Source of the DNA: Bacteroidota bacterium
Lineage (GTDB): Bacteria; Bacteroidota; Bacteroidia; J057; JAJTIE01
Length of the DNA: 62,471 nucleotides
NCBI GenBank assembly: GCA_021300195.1
Contig: JAJTIE010000019.1
Coordinates: 1 to 62,471 of the forward strand
Direction of reading: 5' to 3'
In this document: one piece after another, positions 35,628 through 45,700 of the stretch
Numbering within the stretch: position 1 is the first letter of the stretch
How the letters are laid out: each line of letters opens with the position of its first letter
Made by a program: the position numbers and the translations under genes
The notes under the pieces: generated by a model
The model's input: the letters and a program-made list of their open reading frames with translations, nothing else
What the model was told of the DNA's origin: nothing
The model's database searches: none

Positions 35628-37181
35628 CTAGGATTTTTTACCCAGAATGGCCAGGGGTACGATCATCTCCTCCAGGCTGATGCCCCCATGCTGAAACGTA
35701 TCTGCATACAGGTTTACAAACTTGTTGTAGTTGTTTGGGTACACAAAATACCCGTCCTCCAGGCAGAAGGCATAGCTGCCCGACACCGTGCTGACCGGTA
35801 GCCGAATGTCTCCGGGCTTGCGCACGCCCATAATGCGGCGATCTTTCTCGTCATAGTTCAGGTTTCGCCCCTGTTTGTATCGCAGGTTGGTTGTCGTCTC
35901 CCGGTCTCCCACAATCTTGAGGGGGCGGCGTACCCGGGTTACACCATGGTCGGTAGTCAGTACGATGGTTACATCCTCTCGTGCCAGGCGCTCCAGGGCC
36001 GTCAGCAGGGCCGAGTGCTGCAGCCAGCTTTTGCTTATCGACCGCAGGGCTGCCTCGTCTGGTGCCAGCTCGCGGATGATGGTCATCTCGCTGCGTGCAT
36101 GGGCCAGCATGTCGATAAAGTTGATCACTACGGCATTCAGCTCATTATTCAGCTGGTTGCCCACGTTCTGCGCCCAGTCCTTCATCTGGTCTGCATGCAG
36201 GATCTTGGTATAGCTCCAGCGCAGGTTTTTGCGCTCCCGCTTTAGCAGTTCGGCCAGCAGCTCCTCCTCGTACAGGTTTTTTCCCCCTTCTTCGCTGTCA
36301 TGCACCCAGTACTGGGGATACTTCCGGGCTATCTCCTCGGGGAAAAGGCCGCTAAAGATGCTGTTTCGGGCATACTGGGTGGCTGTGGGCAGGATAGCCA
36401 GGTAGGTTTCCTCCTGCAGCAGGCGGAAGTATTGGCTGATGATGGGTAAAAAGGTTCGCCACTGGTCATAGCGCAGGCAGTCTATCAGCAGGAAGAAAAC
36501 TGGCTTGTCGCCCAGCTGGGGCAGCACCCGCCTGGGGAATAGGTCGGGGCTCATCAGCACCCGCTCTCCGGCAGGCTGCTGCACCCAGCTTTGGTAGTTT
36601 TTGGCTACAAATTTTCCGAACTGTGTATTGGCTTCGGCAAACTGGCTATTCAGCACCTCGCGCATGCCTATATCCTGGCTATCCTGTAGCTCCAGGTCCC
36701 AGTGCACCAGCTTTCCATATACCTCCATCCACTCTGCCACGCTCAGGTTCTCCATAAAGCGCAGGGCTATCTGGGTGAAGTCCTTCCGGTAGTTGCGGCT
36801 CGACTTTTCGCTCACCAGCTGCTTGCCGTCCAGCAGCTTTTTCACGCTCAGCAGCACCTGGTTCGGGTTAACAGGTTTTATCAGGTAGTCGGCTATCTTA
36901 CTGCCTATGGCTTCCTCCATCACCTGCTCCTCCTCGCTCTTGGTTATCATCACCACTGGCACATGGGGGCGCTTGGCCTTTATCTGCTCCAGGGTTTCCA
37001 GGCCGCTGAGGCCCGGCATATTTTCATCCAGGAAGATAACGTCATAGGCTTCGGTCTCCAGCTTCTCCACAGCCGTTTCACCATCGGTTACGGTGTCTAC
37101 CCGAAATCCCTTTTGCTCCAGCAGCAGGATTTGCGGTTTGAGGAGGGCCACCTCATCATCTACCCATAGGATGCTAGGCAT
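35628..37181 (-). CDS. porX: T9SS response regulator PorX with PglZ phosphatase-like domain
   Basis: A 517-residue regulator of type IX secretion. Residues 1-120 form a receiver: acidic pair DDE at 8-10, phospho-acceptor Asp52 in FLDENMPG, switch Thr in MITKSEEE and Lys in LIKPVNP. A helical linker follows, then a PglZ-type alkaline-phosphatase fold (about 205-510) with FFLLIDCLRYDQWR, PTATQYARNSIFSGLFP, NFIDMLAHAR and LTTDHGVTR. In Porphyromonas PorX is paired with sensor kinase PorY and controls por genes; no porY is in the window. The two tandem subtilisins are likely cargo of the system it serves. Confidence 0.95.
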   Translation of the reverse strand: MPSILWVDDEVALLKPQILLLEQKGFRVDTVTDGETAVEKLETEAYDVIFLDENMPGLSGLETLEQIKAKRPHVPVVMITKSEEEQVMEEAIGSKIADYLIKPVNPNQVLLSVKKLLDGKQLVSEKSSRNYRKDFTQIALRFMENLSVAEWMEVYGKLVHWDLELQDSQDIGMREVLNSQFAEANTQFGKFVAKNYQSWVQQPAGERVLMSPDLFPRRVLPQLGDKPVFFLLIDCLRYDQWRTFLPIISQYFRLLQEETYLAILPTATQYARNSIFSGLFPEEIARKYPQYWVHDSEEGGKNLYEEELLAELLKRERKNLRWSYTKILHADQMKDWAQNVGNQLNNELNAVVINFIDMLAHARSEMTIIRELAPDEAALRSISKSWLQHSALLTALERLAREDVTIVLTTDHGVTRVRRPLKIVGDRETTTNLRYKQGRNLNYDEKDRRIMGVRKPGDIRLPVSTVSGSYAFCLEDGYFVYPNNYNKFVNLYADTFQHGGISLEEMIVPLAILGKKS

Positions 37182-37312
37182 AGGTATCGTATATAAAATA
37201 GGGCCTCAAGTTAGGCATTACCCTATGAACGAAACCTGGCCAGGCGTGGTGTACGCAGGTTAAAATTTTTCGCTCCCAGGGGTAGCCTCGGCTGGCTTGG
37301 CTCTCCGGGGTG

Positions 37313-37930
37313 CTACAGCCAGCTGGCTTTTGTGCCAAAGTGGGTATCGAACACCAGGTCCTCCAGCGCATGCCGCTTGCGGGCGGCCTCTTCCGCCTCG
37401 CGCAGGCCGCCGGTGGGCAGTATGGCCGGTGTGCCCAGGTAGCCCAGGCAGAAGGCTGCGGCGGGCACATAGCCCTGGGGCAGCTCGAATGTTTCTATCG
37501 CTTTTTTGCGGTCGAATCCGCCCATCTGGTGCACATACAGGTCTTGCAGCGTGGCCTGCAGGCTCAGGCTGCTCATGGCCTGCCCACAGTCGTACAGGTG
37601 GTAGGGGTTGGGCTGGCCGGTTCGGTCCGAAGTTTCCTTGGCCACCACCAGGCCGAGCACCGGGGCTGGGCCCATGGCCACCCACTGCTGGTTGGCCTCT
37701 ACCAGGCAGCTGGCAATGCGGCTATACACCTCGGGGCTTAGGTCCCGCAGGCCCAGGATGAACCGCCAGGGCTGATCGTTGTAGCTGCTGGGTGCCCAGC
37801 TGGCTGCCTCTAGCAGCAGGCGCAGCTGGTCTGTTGGCACGGGTTTATCCAGGAAGGCGCGGGGGCTCCAGCGGTGGCGGATTTCTTTCAGAATAGTAGT
37901 TGAGAGGGGGGCAACTTTGGGATCAGACAT
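37313..37930 (-). CDS. Nitroreductase family protein
   Basis: A 205-residue FMN-dependent oxidoreductase. The family marks are IRHRWSPRAFLDKPVP at the N-terminus, LLEAASWAPSSYNDQPWRFILG for FMN binding, the PNPYHLYDCGQAMSSLSLQATLQDLYVHQMGGFD stretch and YVPAAAFCLGYLG. The substrate cannot be told. Start chosen at ATG 37930 (MSDPKVAP); a longer frame to 37978 begins with sequence unlike the family. It is alone, downstream of porX's direction. Confidence 0.9.
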   Translation of the reverse strand: MSDPKVAPLSTTILKEIRHRWSPRAFLDKPVPTDQLRLLLEAASWAPSSYNDQPWRFILGLRDLSPEVYSRIASCLVEANQQWVAMGPAPVLGLVVAKETSDRTGQPNPYHLYDCGQAMSSLSLQATLQDLYVHQMGGFDRKKAIETFELPQGYVPAAAFCLGYLGTPAILPTGGLREAEEAARKRHALEDLVFDTHFGTKASWL

Positions 37931-38013
37931 AAAGTATATGTTGGTACATCGTTTTAGGTAAAATTTCGAGTTCGGCAAAAAAGTTCGATAAAGGCAGGCC
38001 AGTAGGAAAAAAA

Positions 38014-39468
38014 CTAGGGCCCCTCGATGGCTCCAATGTCGCGAATGCCCCGGGCTGCCTGGTCTAGCAGGTCGGTAGTGGTGGCGGTGAGCGGGCTGCC
38101 TGCATTGATGAGCGGGCTGCCTGCCAGGGGGGCAAAAAGGCGGTTGCGCGGAGCCTGAAACAATGGATCCTGGTTAAACTGGTTTGTGCCACTACCAGCT
38201 TCAAATACATCTGCCTTTAGCAGGCAGTATTCAAAGGAGAGGACCGGCAGGGGGCCCCCAAAGTTTCGGAAGTCCACGCCAAACTCATTTGTTTTGCTCC
38301 CCCAGATGACCGTGTTGCTGAATACAACCTCGGTGGGGAAGCTTGTATTTACCGCTTGGCCGCTGCCATCCTGGCCGCTGAGGAAGTTGCTGAGGGCTAC
38401 GGCCGGCTGGTTGCCACTACTCACCTGGTCATAGTCGGCAAGGGTGCAGTTGTTGAACGCATACAGCCCGCCGAAGAAGAGGCCCACCACGCTCTGTCCG
38501 GCGTTGTAGGCCAGCACATTCTCGGCCAGGATGCTGGGCTGGCTGCTACTACTGCTGCTGGCTCCCAGGCCCAGGATGGCAAAGTTGCTGAAGTTGCGCA
38601 GCTCCACATTGCGCAGTCGTACCTTGGGCTCGCTGTTTGAGTTCGGGATCGAGTCTACACGTATCCCGATGCTTGCATTCTTGAGCAGCAGGTTCTGCAC
38701 CACCGAGCCCTGGCTCAGGCGGGTGAAGTGGATGCCGCCCCACAGGCCGGCTGTTTCCTGCCAGTCTACGTCGAAGGTGCGGCCCAGGCGGAAGTTGCTC
38801 ATCTGTACCCGGCTCTGCGGTGTGCCCTGTATGCTGAGCTTGCCCAGTACCTGGATCTGGCTTGTGAAGTTGAAGTTTTCATCCTGCCGGGCCGTGAAGA
38901 AGAGCCGCGCACCCGCGGGTATGGTCAGCTCGCACCCCTCGGCTACCCGCATATAGCCGTCTACTACAATGGGTTTATCTGTGGGTAGGGTGCTGTTGCA
39001 GGCCAGTACCGAGTCTGAGATCAGGTACGCATCCAGCACATGGGCGTAGAGCACCACTTCCTCCACGCGGCCGTCGGTCTCTATCCGCAGCACGTCGGTT
39101 ACGTCCTCATCCTGCTCCCGGGTGGTGATGCGGGTGCGGAAAAAGCAGTACAGGCTGTCTCCCCGCCCCAGCTCTATCTGTTCGTGCCGCTGGGCTTCCA
39201 CGCCATTCAGGATCAGGCGAAAGGGCGACTGCTGGCCGCCGCCCACGTAGATGGCCGAGATACGCAGGGCACCGCCCGAGCGGTTGTAGAGCAGCAGGCG
39301 CTGGGTGGGGCTCTGCTGGGTGGTGAAGAGGGTGTCGAAGCGGACACTGTCGCGCGAGGCATCCACCTCCCCGCTGGTAGAGAAATTTTCGGGTCGCTCG
39401 CAGGCTGCCAGCAGCCCCATCAGCAGCAGGATGGGGCCAAGCAGGGCCGGTGCATACAGCATGCGCAT
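38014..39468 (-). CDS. Beta-helix repeat lipoprotein
   Basis: A 484-residue lipoprotein (LLAAC, Cys at about 22). After a region with RISAIYVGGG and CFFRTRITTREQDEDVTDVLRIETDG, it reads like the right-handed parallel beta-helix proteins of Bacteroidota: GARLFFTARQDENFNFTSQIQVLGKLSIQGTPQSRV, GLWGGIHFTRLS, AFNNCTLADYD and the end FAPLAGSPLINAGSP...RDIGAIEGP, a choice-of-anchor Q-like finish. It may bind or cleave a polysaccharide at the surface; no catalytic site is evident. Seven of eight residues in one loop are Ser. Start ATG 39468 gives the signal peptide directly. Confidence 0.8.
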   Translation of the reverse strand: MRMLYAPALLGPILLLMGLLAACERPENFSTSGEVDASRDSVRFDTLFTTQQSPTQRLLLYNRSGGALRISAIYVGGGQQSPFRLILNGVEAQRHEQIELGRGDSLYCFFRTRITTREQDEDVTDVLRIETDGRVEEVVLYAHVLDAYLISDSVLACNSTLPTDKPIVVDGYMRVAEGCELTIPAGARLFFTARQDENFNFTSQIQVLGKLSIQGTPQSRVQMSNFRLGRTFDVDWQETAGLWGGIHFTRLSQGSVVQNLLLKNASIGIRVDSIPNSNSEPKVRLRNVELRNFSNFAILGLGASSSSSSQPSILAENVLAYNAGQSVVGLFFGGLYAFNNCTLADYDQVSSGNQPAVALSNFLSGQDGSGQAVNTSFPTEVVFSNTVIWGSKTNEFGVDFRNFGGPLPVLSFEYCLLKADVFEAGSGTNQFNQDPLFQAPRNRLFAPLAGSPLINAGSPLTATTTDLLDQAARGIRDIGAIEGP

Positions 39469-39590
39469 GCCCCCATAACGATGTGGACGGAGATGTGGTA
39501 TGTGGCTAGACAGAGCCTGCATATAAGGGGCGATAGGGGCGGGCGATAAATGCAGCTGATGGACGGGGGGTGATGCCGTACTGGGCCGCC

Positions 39591-40436
39591 CTAGGCGGGT
39601 TTCATTTTGTTGAAAAAAGCCTTCAATTGCTCGCGCGGTGCCATTTGGGCAATGTAGTTGAACTCGGCACCCTGCAGGCGCTCTCCACCGTCTATCACCA
39701 CACATTCTCCGGTTATGTAGGGTGCCAGGTCGCTCATCAGGAACACGGCCAGGTTGGCTATCTCCCATTTCTCGCCTACACGGCCGGTAGGCAGCTTGCC
39801 TACATAGGCCTGCTCAAACTGCTGGCTGGGCATCAGGCGGCTCCAGGCCCCCTCGGTGGGGAAGGGCCCCGGCGCAATGCTATTTACCCGAATGCCATAG
39901 GTGGCCCACTCGTAGGCCAGGCTGTTGGTAAGGGCGTATACGCCCGCCTTGGCACAGGCACTGGGTAGCACAAATGCCCCGCCAGTTTCGGTATAGGTGG
40001 TAACAATGCTGATAACGCTACCGGGCAGCTTTTGCTCGATCAGCCGCTTGCCAAAGTGCTGGGTACAGTTAAAGGTACCATGCAGCACAATGTCCACAAT
40101 AGCCTTGAAGCCGTTGGGGCTCAGGTCTTCGCTGGCTGCCAGAAAGTTGGCACCGGCGTTGTTCATCAGGCCATTGATGGGGCCTAGCTGGGCGGTGGCG
40201 TGGTCAAACATGCGGCCCACCGCCTCGTAGTCTCGTATGTCGGTAGCATAGGTTAGCACCTGGGTGCCATGGCTACGGATGCGTTCTGCGGCGGCATCCA
40301 GGGTGGCCTGTGTTCGGCCACATAGTACCAGGTTTGCCCCCAGTTCGGCATATCGTTCCGCAAAGGCCGCCCCCAGGCCGCCACCGCCGCCGGTTATCAG
40401 GATGTTTTTGCCTTTCAGGGTGTCTTGGGTAAACAT
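39591..40436 (-). CDS. SDR oxidoreductase similar to 2,4-dienoyl-CoA reductase
   Basis: A 281-residue short-chain dehydrogenase. NAD(P) loop ITGGGGGLGAAFAERYAELG, NNAGANF, and the catalytic region PSACAKAGVYALTNSLAYEW, where the Ser and Lys remain but the usual YxxxK Tyr is absent, as in the mitochondrial-type DECR group. The IAPGPFPTEGAWSRLMPSQQF run is also DECR-like. It would reduce dienoyl-CoA during breakdown of unsaturated fatty acids. Start chosen at ATG 40436 (MFTQDTLKGK). It closes the operon led by the SpoIIE phosphatase. Confidence 0.85.
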   Translation of the reverse strand: MFTQDTLKGKNILITGGGGGLGAAFAERYAELGANLVLCGRTQATLDAAAERIRSHGTQVLTYATDIRDYEAVGRMFDHATAQLGPINGLMNNAGANFLAASEDLSPNGFKAIVDIVLHGTFNCTQHFGKRLIEQKLPGSVISIVTTYTETGGAFVLPSACAKAGVYALTNSLAYEWATYGIRVNSIAPGPFPTEGAWSRLMPSQQFEQAYVGKLPTGRVGEKWEIANLAVFLMSDLAPYITGECVVIDGGERLQGAEFNYIAQMAPREQLKAFFNKMKPA

Positions 40437-40493
40437 AGGCGTGTTATTGAGCCGAAAGATAGGCATTCTGTGGGCATGGGCCAGCGGTGTGGC

Positions 40494-40988
40494 CTAGGCC
40501 GATGCCTCGGCTACCAGTTGCTCCAGGATGCGGAATACGGCAGGACAGATTTCCGCATTCTTTAGCGTGAGGGTTAGGATGCCCTGCATCTGTTTCCGGT
40601 CGGTATGCGGATACGCGCGGCAGGCCAGTGGGCGCTCTGCGTATACGCTGCAGTGGTTGTCTGTGCCCAGAAAGGGGCAGGGGGCCTGCCGCAGCACCCA
40701 GTCTCCGTCCTCATCCCGGTGCAGGTATTGGGCTACCAGTTCGGCTTCCTTTATCCGCAGGTGGCGTGCTAGGCGGCGTATGTCGGCCTCGCGAAACAGC
40801 GGGCTGGTGGTGCGGCAGCAGTTGGCACAGCTCAGGCAGTCTATCTCGGCAAAGGCTTCTTCGTGCGCGCTATGAAAGCGCTCGTCTACCTTCCTGGCCG
40901 GCAGCGTGGCCAGCTGGCGCATCAGTTTTTGGTGCGATTTCTTTCGGGCCAGGGCCAGGCTACGCTGCTGCTGGGGGTCCGGGTTCAT
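40494..40988 (-). CDS. YkgJ family cysteine cluster protein
   Basis: A 164-residue protein with the conserved cysteines of the YkgJ/UPF0153 type: DCLSCANCCR (about 50-59), CPFLGTDNHCSVYAERPLACRAYPH (about 103-127) and a late Cys near 148. The pattern suggests zinc or an iron-sulfur cluster; the function is unknown. It lies 17 bases after the deacetylase and 57 before the SDR gene. Confidence 0.88.
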   Translation of the reverse strand: MNPDPQQQRSLALARKKSHQKLMRQLATLPARKVDERFHSAHEEAFAEIDCLSCANCCRTTSPLFREADIRRLARHLRIKEAELVAQYLHRDEDGDWVLRQAPCPFLGTDNHCSVYAERPLACRAYPHTDRKQMQGILTLTLKNAEICPAVFRILEQLVAEASA

Positions 40989-41005
40989 GGGGGGAGGTAT
41001 GTGGG

Positions 41006-41893
41006 CTAAGAGAATGAGCGGTAGTAGCGCAGCTGGGTTTCCAGGCTGCGCAGCCCGGTAGGCATCACCCGCCTCAGGCGGTAGCGCTGTGCGTCTATCC
41101 GGTTCAGCCGATTAATGCCTGCCCGGGTGGTAAAGGCAAACTGAACCATATTGCCCTGGGTAGCGGGCTGGCTGTAGTCGCCATTCGGGTAGGCCAGTAT
41201 GGGTAGGGGCTGGGTGCCCAGGCCGGTCAGGGTCTGCCAGTTTTCATGCAGCTCTGCCTGGCAGGCAATGGCATCCAGATGGTGCAGGTGCTGGTGGCTG
41301 TGCCCGTGCAGGCCTAGCCAGGCCAGGGGGTGGGCATCCAGCTGCTGCAGCTCGGTGGCAGTCAGGGGGCGGTCTAGCTCCCCCACGGGCTGTAGGGCTT
41401 CGGGGCCATACTGCTCCAGCAGGGCCTCCTCCACCTCTTGCGGGGGCAGCTGTTTCAGCCGTTCTATGTGCCGATAGATGGCCTTTATGGGCCAGCCCAT
41501 GTCTCGGGTGGCACGCCATACTACATCCCACCACCAGGCCTTTTGCTGTAGGCAGTGTGCAGTGTTTACACAGTATAGGGCGCTCAGCCCATGCCGCTCC
41601 AGGACGGGTAGGGCAAGGTGGGTATTGGCATAGCCGTCGTCGAAGGTGATCAGCAGGTGGCTGTGCCGGGCATCCAGCTGCGCCAGCCTGTCGGGGTCTG
41701 CAGGCCGGTATCCATTGGCCAGCAGGGCAGCCAGGAGTTTGTCCAGCTGGGCTACGGTAAGGGGCTGAAAAGGCAGGAAGGGTAGCTCCTCCGGGTTCTG
41801 CCATTCGGGCAGCAGCTGGTGTAGGGCCAGCACCAGCAGGTGGGGGCGCTGGGGGCGGATTCGCAGGTGGGCAAGCCGGGCGCGGAGGTGCAT
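41006..41893 (-). CDS. Polysaccharide deacetylase family protein
   Basis: A 295-residue protein of the NodB-homology fold. The catalytic base motif is LITFDDGYANTHLALPVL, the metal-binding HxxxH lies in LGLHGHSHQHLHHL, and PILAYPNGDYS corresponds to a later active-site motif. It would remove acetyl groups from a surface sugar polymer or its precursor. There is no signal peptide, which points to a cytoplasmic or loosely attached enzyme. It follows the acetyltransferase-like gene by 21 bases. Confidence 0.88.
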   Translation of the reverse strand: MHLRARLAHLRIRPQRPHLLVLALHQLLPEWQNPEELPFLPFQPLTVAQLDKLLAALLANGYRPADPDRLAQLDARHSHLLITFDDGYANTHLALPVLERHGLSALYCVNTAHCLQQKAWWWDVVWRATRDMGWPIKAIYRHIERLKQLPPQEVEEALLEQYGPEALQPVGELDRPLTATELQQLDAHPLAWLGLHGHSHQHLHHLDAIACQAELHENWQTLTGLGTQPLPILAYPNGDYSQPATQGNMVQFAFTTRAGINRLNRIDAQRYRLRRVMPTGLRSLETQLRYYRSFS

Positions 41894-41914
41894 GGGGGGC
41901 GGGGCTAACGGTAA

Positions 41915-42772
41915 CTAGAAAGTGTCTTGCTGGCCCTGAATTAGGCCAAAGTCCCGTGCCGCAAAGATAGCCCCGTTCAGGCTACGCCAAACGAAGGGCG
42001 TGGGGATTCTTTTTTTTCGGTGGAGCAGGCTAGCCAGGGGATGCCCCGGCAGGTATTCCAGGCGAAGCAGGGGCACCCCCAGCCGTGCGCGAAAGTGCTG
42101 GAGTGCCGAGCGGGATGCCGTGGCAGCCATGCCCCCCACCGCCCCATAGCAGATGCGCAGGGGCCCCCGCCGCCACTGCCTCCGCAGGCCCCAAACCCCA
42201 TCCTGCTCTACCAGGGCGGTGCCATGCTTGTGCTGCTGATAGGCCAGCAGGTCTTCCTGATCGGCCGTTACCAGGGCCGCAACCGGCGGGACCAGTGGGC
42301 GCGCAGTAGGGTGCCGCCTCCACAGCCAGCTGCAATAATGAAAGGGCTGCTGGCCGAAGCCCAGCCGCTGGGTGAAGATGGGCAGGCTCTGCACATTGGG
42401 GTAGCCAATGATAAGCTGGGCCTGTGTACGCAGCCGGGCTGCAGCCTCCTCCTGTATGGCCGAGAAGTGGCCCTGGCCGCTGTGGCTGGGTAGGGTACTG
42501 CTGAAACTACTCTGGTAAGCCGGAAGGGGCCCCCCCGCAGTATGTAGCTGCTGAGGCAAGAAAGCATTAAAGGCCACGAGCTGAGCACCGATGTAGCTGC
42601 CCAGATACAGGGCACGGCTGCCGAAGAGGTCGGGGGCCAGTGTGCGCAGGCAGTGGTCCCAGTTGGGCAGGGTGGCACCATAGCTGGCTGCCAGCAGCTC
42701 CTGCAGCGCTAGCAGCTCCGTGGTGGTGTGCAGAGAGAGCGCGCGCAGCGTGATGGGAGCTTTGCCTGCCAC
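41915..42772 (-). CDS. GNAT-like acetyltransferase
   Basis: A 285-residue protein. The N-terminal half looks like a GNAT domain: LQELLAASYGATLPNWDHCLRTLA, LYLGSYIGAQLVAFNAFLP, GQGHFSAIQEEAAARLRTQAQLIIGYPNVQSLPIFTQRLGF. The C-terminal half matches the extended sugar or peptidoglycan-type acyltransferases only loosely. The start is GTG 42772, one base into the phosphatase stop (TAGTG), so its translation follows the large gene. Pairing with a deacetylase suggests control of acetyl groups on a surface polymer. Confidence 0.65.
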   Translation of the reverse strand: MAGKAPITLRALSLHTTTELLALQELLAASYGATLPNWDHCLRTLAPDLFGSRALYLGSYIGAQLVAFNAFLPQQLHTAGGPLPAYQSSFSSTLPSHSGQGHFSAIQEEAAARLRTQAQLIIGYPNVQSLPIFTQRLGFGQQPFHYCSWLWRRHPTARPLVPPVAALVTADQEDLLAYQQHKHGTALVEQDGVWGLRRQWRRGPLRICYGAVGGMAATASRSALQHFRARLGVPLLRLEYLPGHPLASLLHRKKRIPTPFVWRSLNGAIFAARDFGLIQGQQDTF

Positions 42773-45700
42773 TACACTTCTACCCCGATGAACACGATGT
42801 CGTCCGTCTGTTCCTGTTCACCTTTCCATTGCGCCAGGGCCGCCTCCAGCTGCTGCTGCTGCTGCTGCAGGGGTAGGTTGGCACTTTGGGTAATGATTTC
42901 GCGGATGCGCTGTAGCGAAAACTTCCGCGACTTTTCTCCGCCAAACTGATCGGGCATGCCATCGGAGAAGATGTAGAGCCGGTCGCCTGGCTGCAGGGCT
43001 ATTTCATGGCCCTCTATGGTATTGTTTCCGTAGTTTTTGCTGCCCAGAAAGACCTTGCTGCCTGCATATTCGCTCAGCTCGCCCTGGCGGTAGAGGAAGA
43101 GGGGCCGCTGGGCGGCGGCAAACTGTACCCGTGTGCGTGCGTGGTCGAACACCAGGATGGCCAAGTCCATGCCATCGGCGGTTTTACTATCGGGTTTATC
43201 CTGGCCCAGTGCTACACGGATGCGCTGGTCCAGCTTGTTCAGTATGTCCGCTGGGTTTAGTGTGTGTTCGCCTTCCACGATTTGGCTGAGGAAGGTAGAG
43301 CCAATGATGCTCATGAAGGCTCCGGGCACGCCATGGCCCGTACAGTCTACCGCAGCCAGCACAAACTTGTCTTGGTACTCCACCCACCAGTAGAAGTCGC
43401 CCGAAACAATGTCTCGGGGCATAAAGACCAGCATGTTGTCTTTGAAGTGTCGGGCCAGTGTGTCGGGCTCGGGCATAAAAGCATGCTGGATGCGCTGGGC
43501 ATACACAAAGGAGGCCAGTATATCCTCGTTCTTCTTTTCGATGATGTTGTGCTGCTGCTCCACCAGTTCTTTTTCCTTGCGCAGTTCCTCGGTGCGCCGG
43601 TTCACCAGGGCTTCCAGTTTTCTGTTTCGGCGTTGCAGGCGTGCAGCATTCAGGCGCAAGAGGCCAAATATCAGCGCCGCGGCCAGCAGCACATAGGCAA
43701 TGTAGGCGTAGATGCTGCGATACCAAGGGGGCCGGATGGTAAAGGAATAGCGTTCTACCTCGCTGATTTCGCCAAAGGCATTCCGCGCTCGCACCAGGAA
43801 GGTGTAGCTGCCCTCGGATAGATTGGGGTAGCGGATGGCACTACCACCACTTACCCAGGCACTCCACTCCTTGTCTAGCCCCTCCAGCCGATATTGATAG
43901 CGGTTGGCCTGCGGGTTGATGTACGAGGTGGCTCCGATAAAAAACACCATACTGTTCAGGCCATAGTCCAGGCGCTGCATGAACCGATCGGTCTGGCTCA
44001 GGCTAATCTCTCCCTGGTCATTCCAGTAATACCCCTGGTACAAAACCGAGTCTCGTCCTGCGGTTACCAGGCGGATTAGTGGGCTGAAACGCTCCTTTTT
44101 GGTAGAAACAGTCCGCTTGTTGTTTATGCGGATCAGCTTGTCCTGAAAGGCAAGCCAGGTATTGCCTGCGCTCGAGTATATGCTACTGGCTTTTTCGTCG
44201 AACATGTAGGCTACAGACACGCTGTCTACGGCAAAGCGGCCGTCTCGTACCCGAATCTTGTAGATGCCGAGGGCACTGTATAGCCATAGTGCATCCGGGC
44301 CGGCGGGGTCCAGGTTGGCCAGGCCCCCGCTGCTGAGCTGGTTTAGCAGGGCATCTTTTTCAAAGCCCTTTTCTGTTTTGGTAAAGATGCCTTCATCGGT
44401 GGCGAGTACCAGCCGGTTCTGAATACTGCTTACGCGTACAAAACCGTCTGGCAGCCCATACTTGCCTGCCAGGCGGGTTAGGGTGGGTTGGGCTTTTTGA
44501 TACCCCTCCAGCTTGATAAGGCCGCGAAACGTGGAACCCAGCCACAGGCTGCCATCCTTTAGTTCCACCACCGAGTTCAGCTCCTCCTGGCTACCGGGTA
44601 CAGCGCGTGCGGTGCCGTACACCCCTCCACCCTGGTGGCGTAGGGTATACAGGCCATTTTTGGTAGCGGCAAAGAGTAGCCCCCGGGTATTTTCGCTCGC
44701 AAAAAGCCCGGTCGTATACTCCTCCAGCAGCAGGGTGGCCCGGCCGTCTGTAATGTCATACACCCCGGCACTGGTGGCAGCCAGCATCCGGCCATCCGTC
44801 TGCAGCAGGTCCCAGCACTCGGTCTCATCCTGCCCTATGGCCTGGTAGCTGCTTGGCTGTTCAATATCAGCGTAATAGAGCGCATTGTTGGTGGCAACGT
44901 ATACGGTGCCACGCATCTCTTCTATGGCGTGAATCTTGCCGGATAGCCCAGGCACAGCGGCATAGCTGCTCACGGGCAGCTCGGGCAGGGTATACACTAC
45001 GCCTACGCTGGTGCTGATCCACAGGCCACGCTCGCGGTCGCTGAATACGAAGTAGGTTTCGTCGTTGGGGAAGCCACTGCTTTGGCTCAGGGTATTGCGG
45101 AGGGTGCCGTCCGGGTTCAGGATGAGCACGCCGTCGCTTTGAAAGGCCAGGGCAATCATTCCATCTGCACTAACGGTGCCGTGGTACAGGATGCGGTCGG
45201 TGAGCAGGCCATCTGCCTGGGTGGTAAACTTGCGAATGCTGCCGTCGGGCCACAGTTTGTACAGGCCATAGAAGGCTGTGCCGATCAGGTAGCTTTTGCC
45301 ATCGGGTAGGGGGGCAAACATGCGGATGTAGCAGTCATCCAGGGCAAAGTCTGCCGGGGCCGCCACCCTGCCTTGCTGGCCCGTGTTTGTCATCTTCACC
45401 AGGCCTTTGCCCGCCACGTTTATGTACAGGTTGGCACCTACCAGCCCACTGCCTATTATCTCGCCATCGGTGGCTATGTATTTCAGTTTCATGTCCGTTC
45501 CACCGGCCCAGGTGCCTATGGCTACGGCATGGGTGCTTACGTAGTACACGGTCTGGCCAGTGGTATAGATGTGTTCCACCTCCAGGTGCACGCGTTCTTT
45601 TTCGGGTAGCAGGGCCTTGGCGCTGCGGTAGTTCAGGCTATAGCCTGCTGCGCTGGGCACCAGGTAGCCAAAGTCGCCCTTGCCCCCTACGTAGATGCGG

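Noticed and set aside
42853-42876. (CTG)n run in the phosphatase gene as a phase-variation site
   Set aside because: Changes in a triplet repeat keep the frame and would alter only the number of Gln residues.
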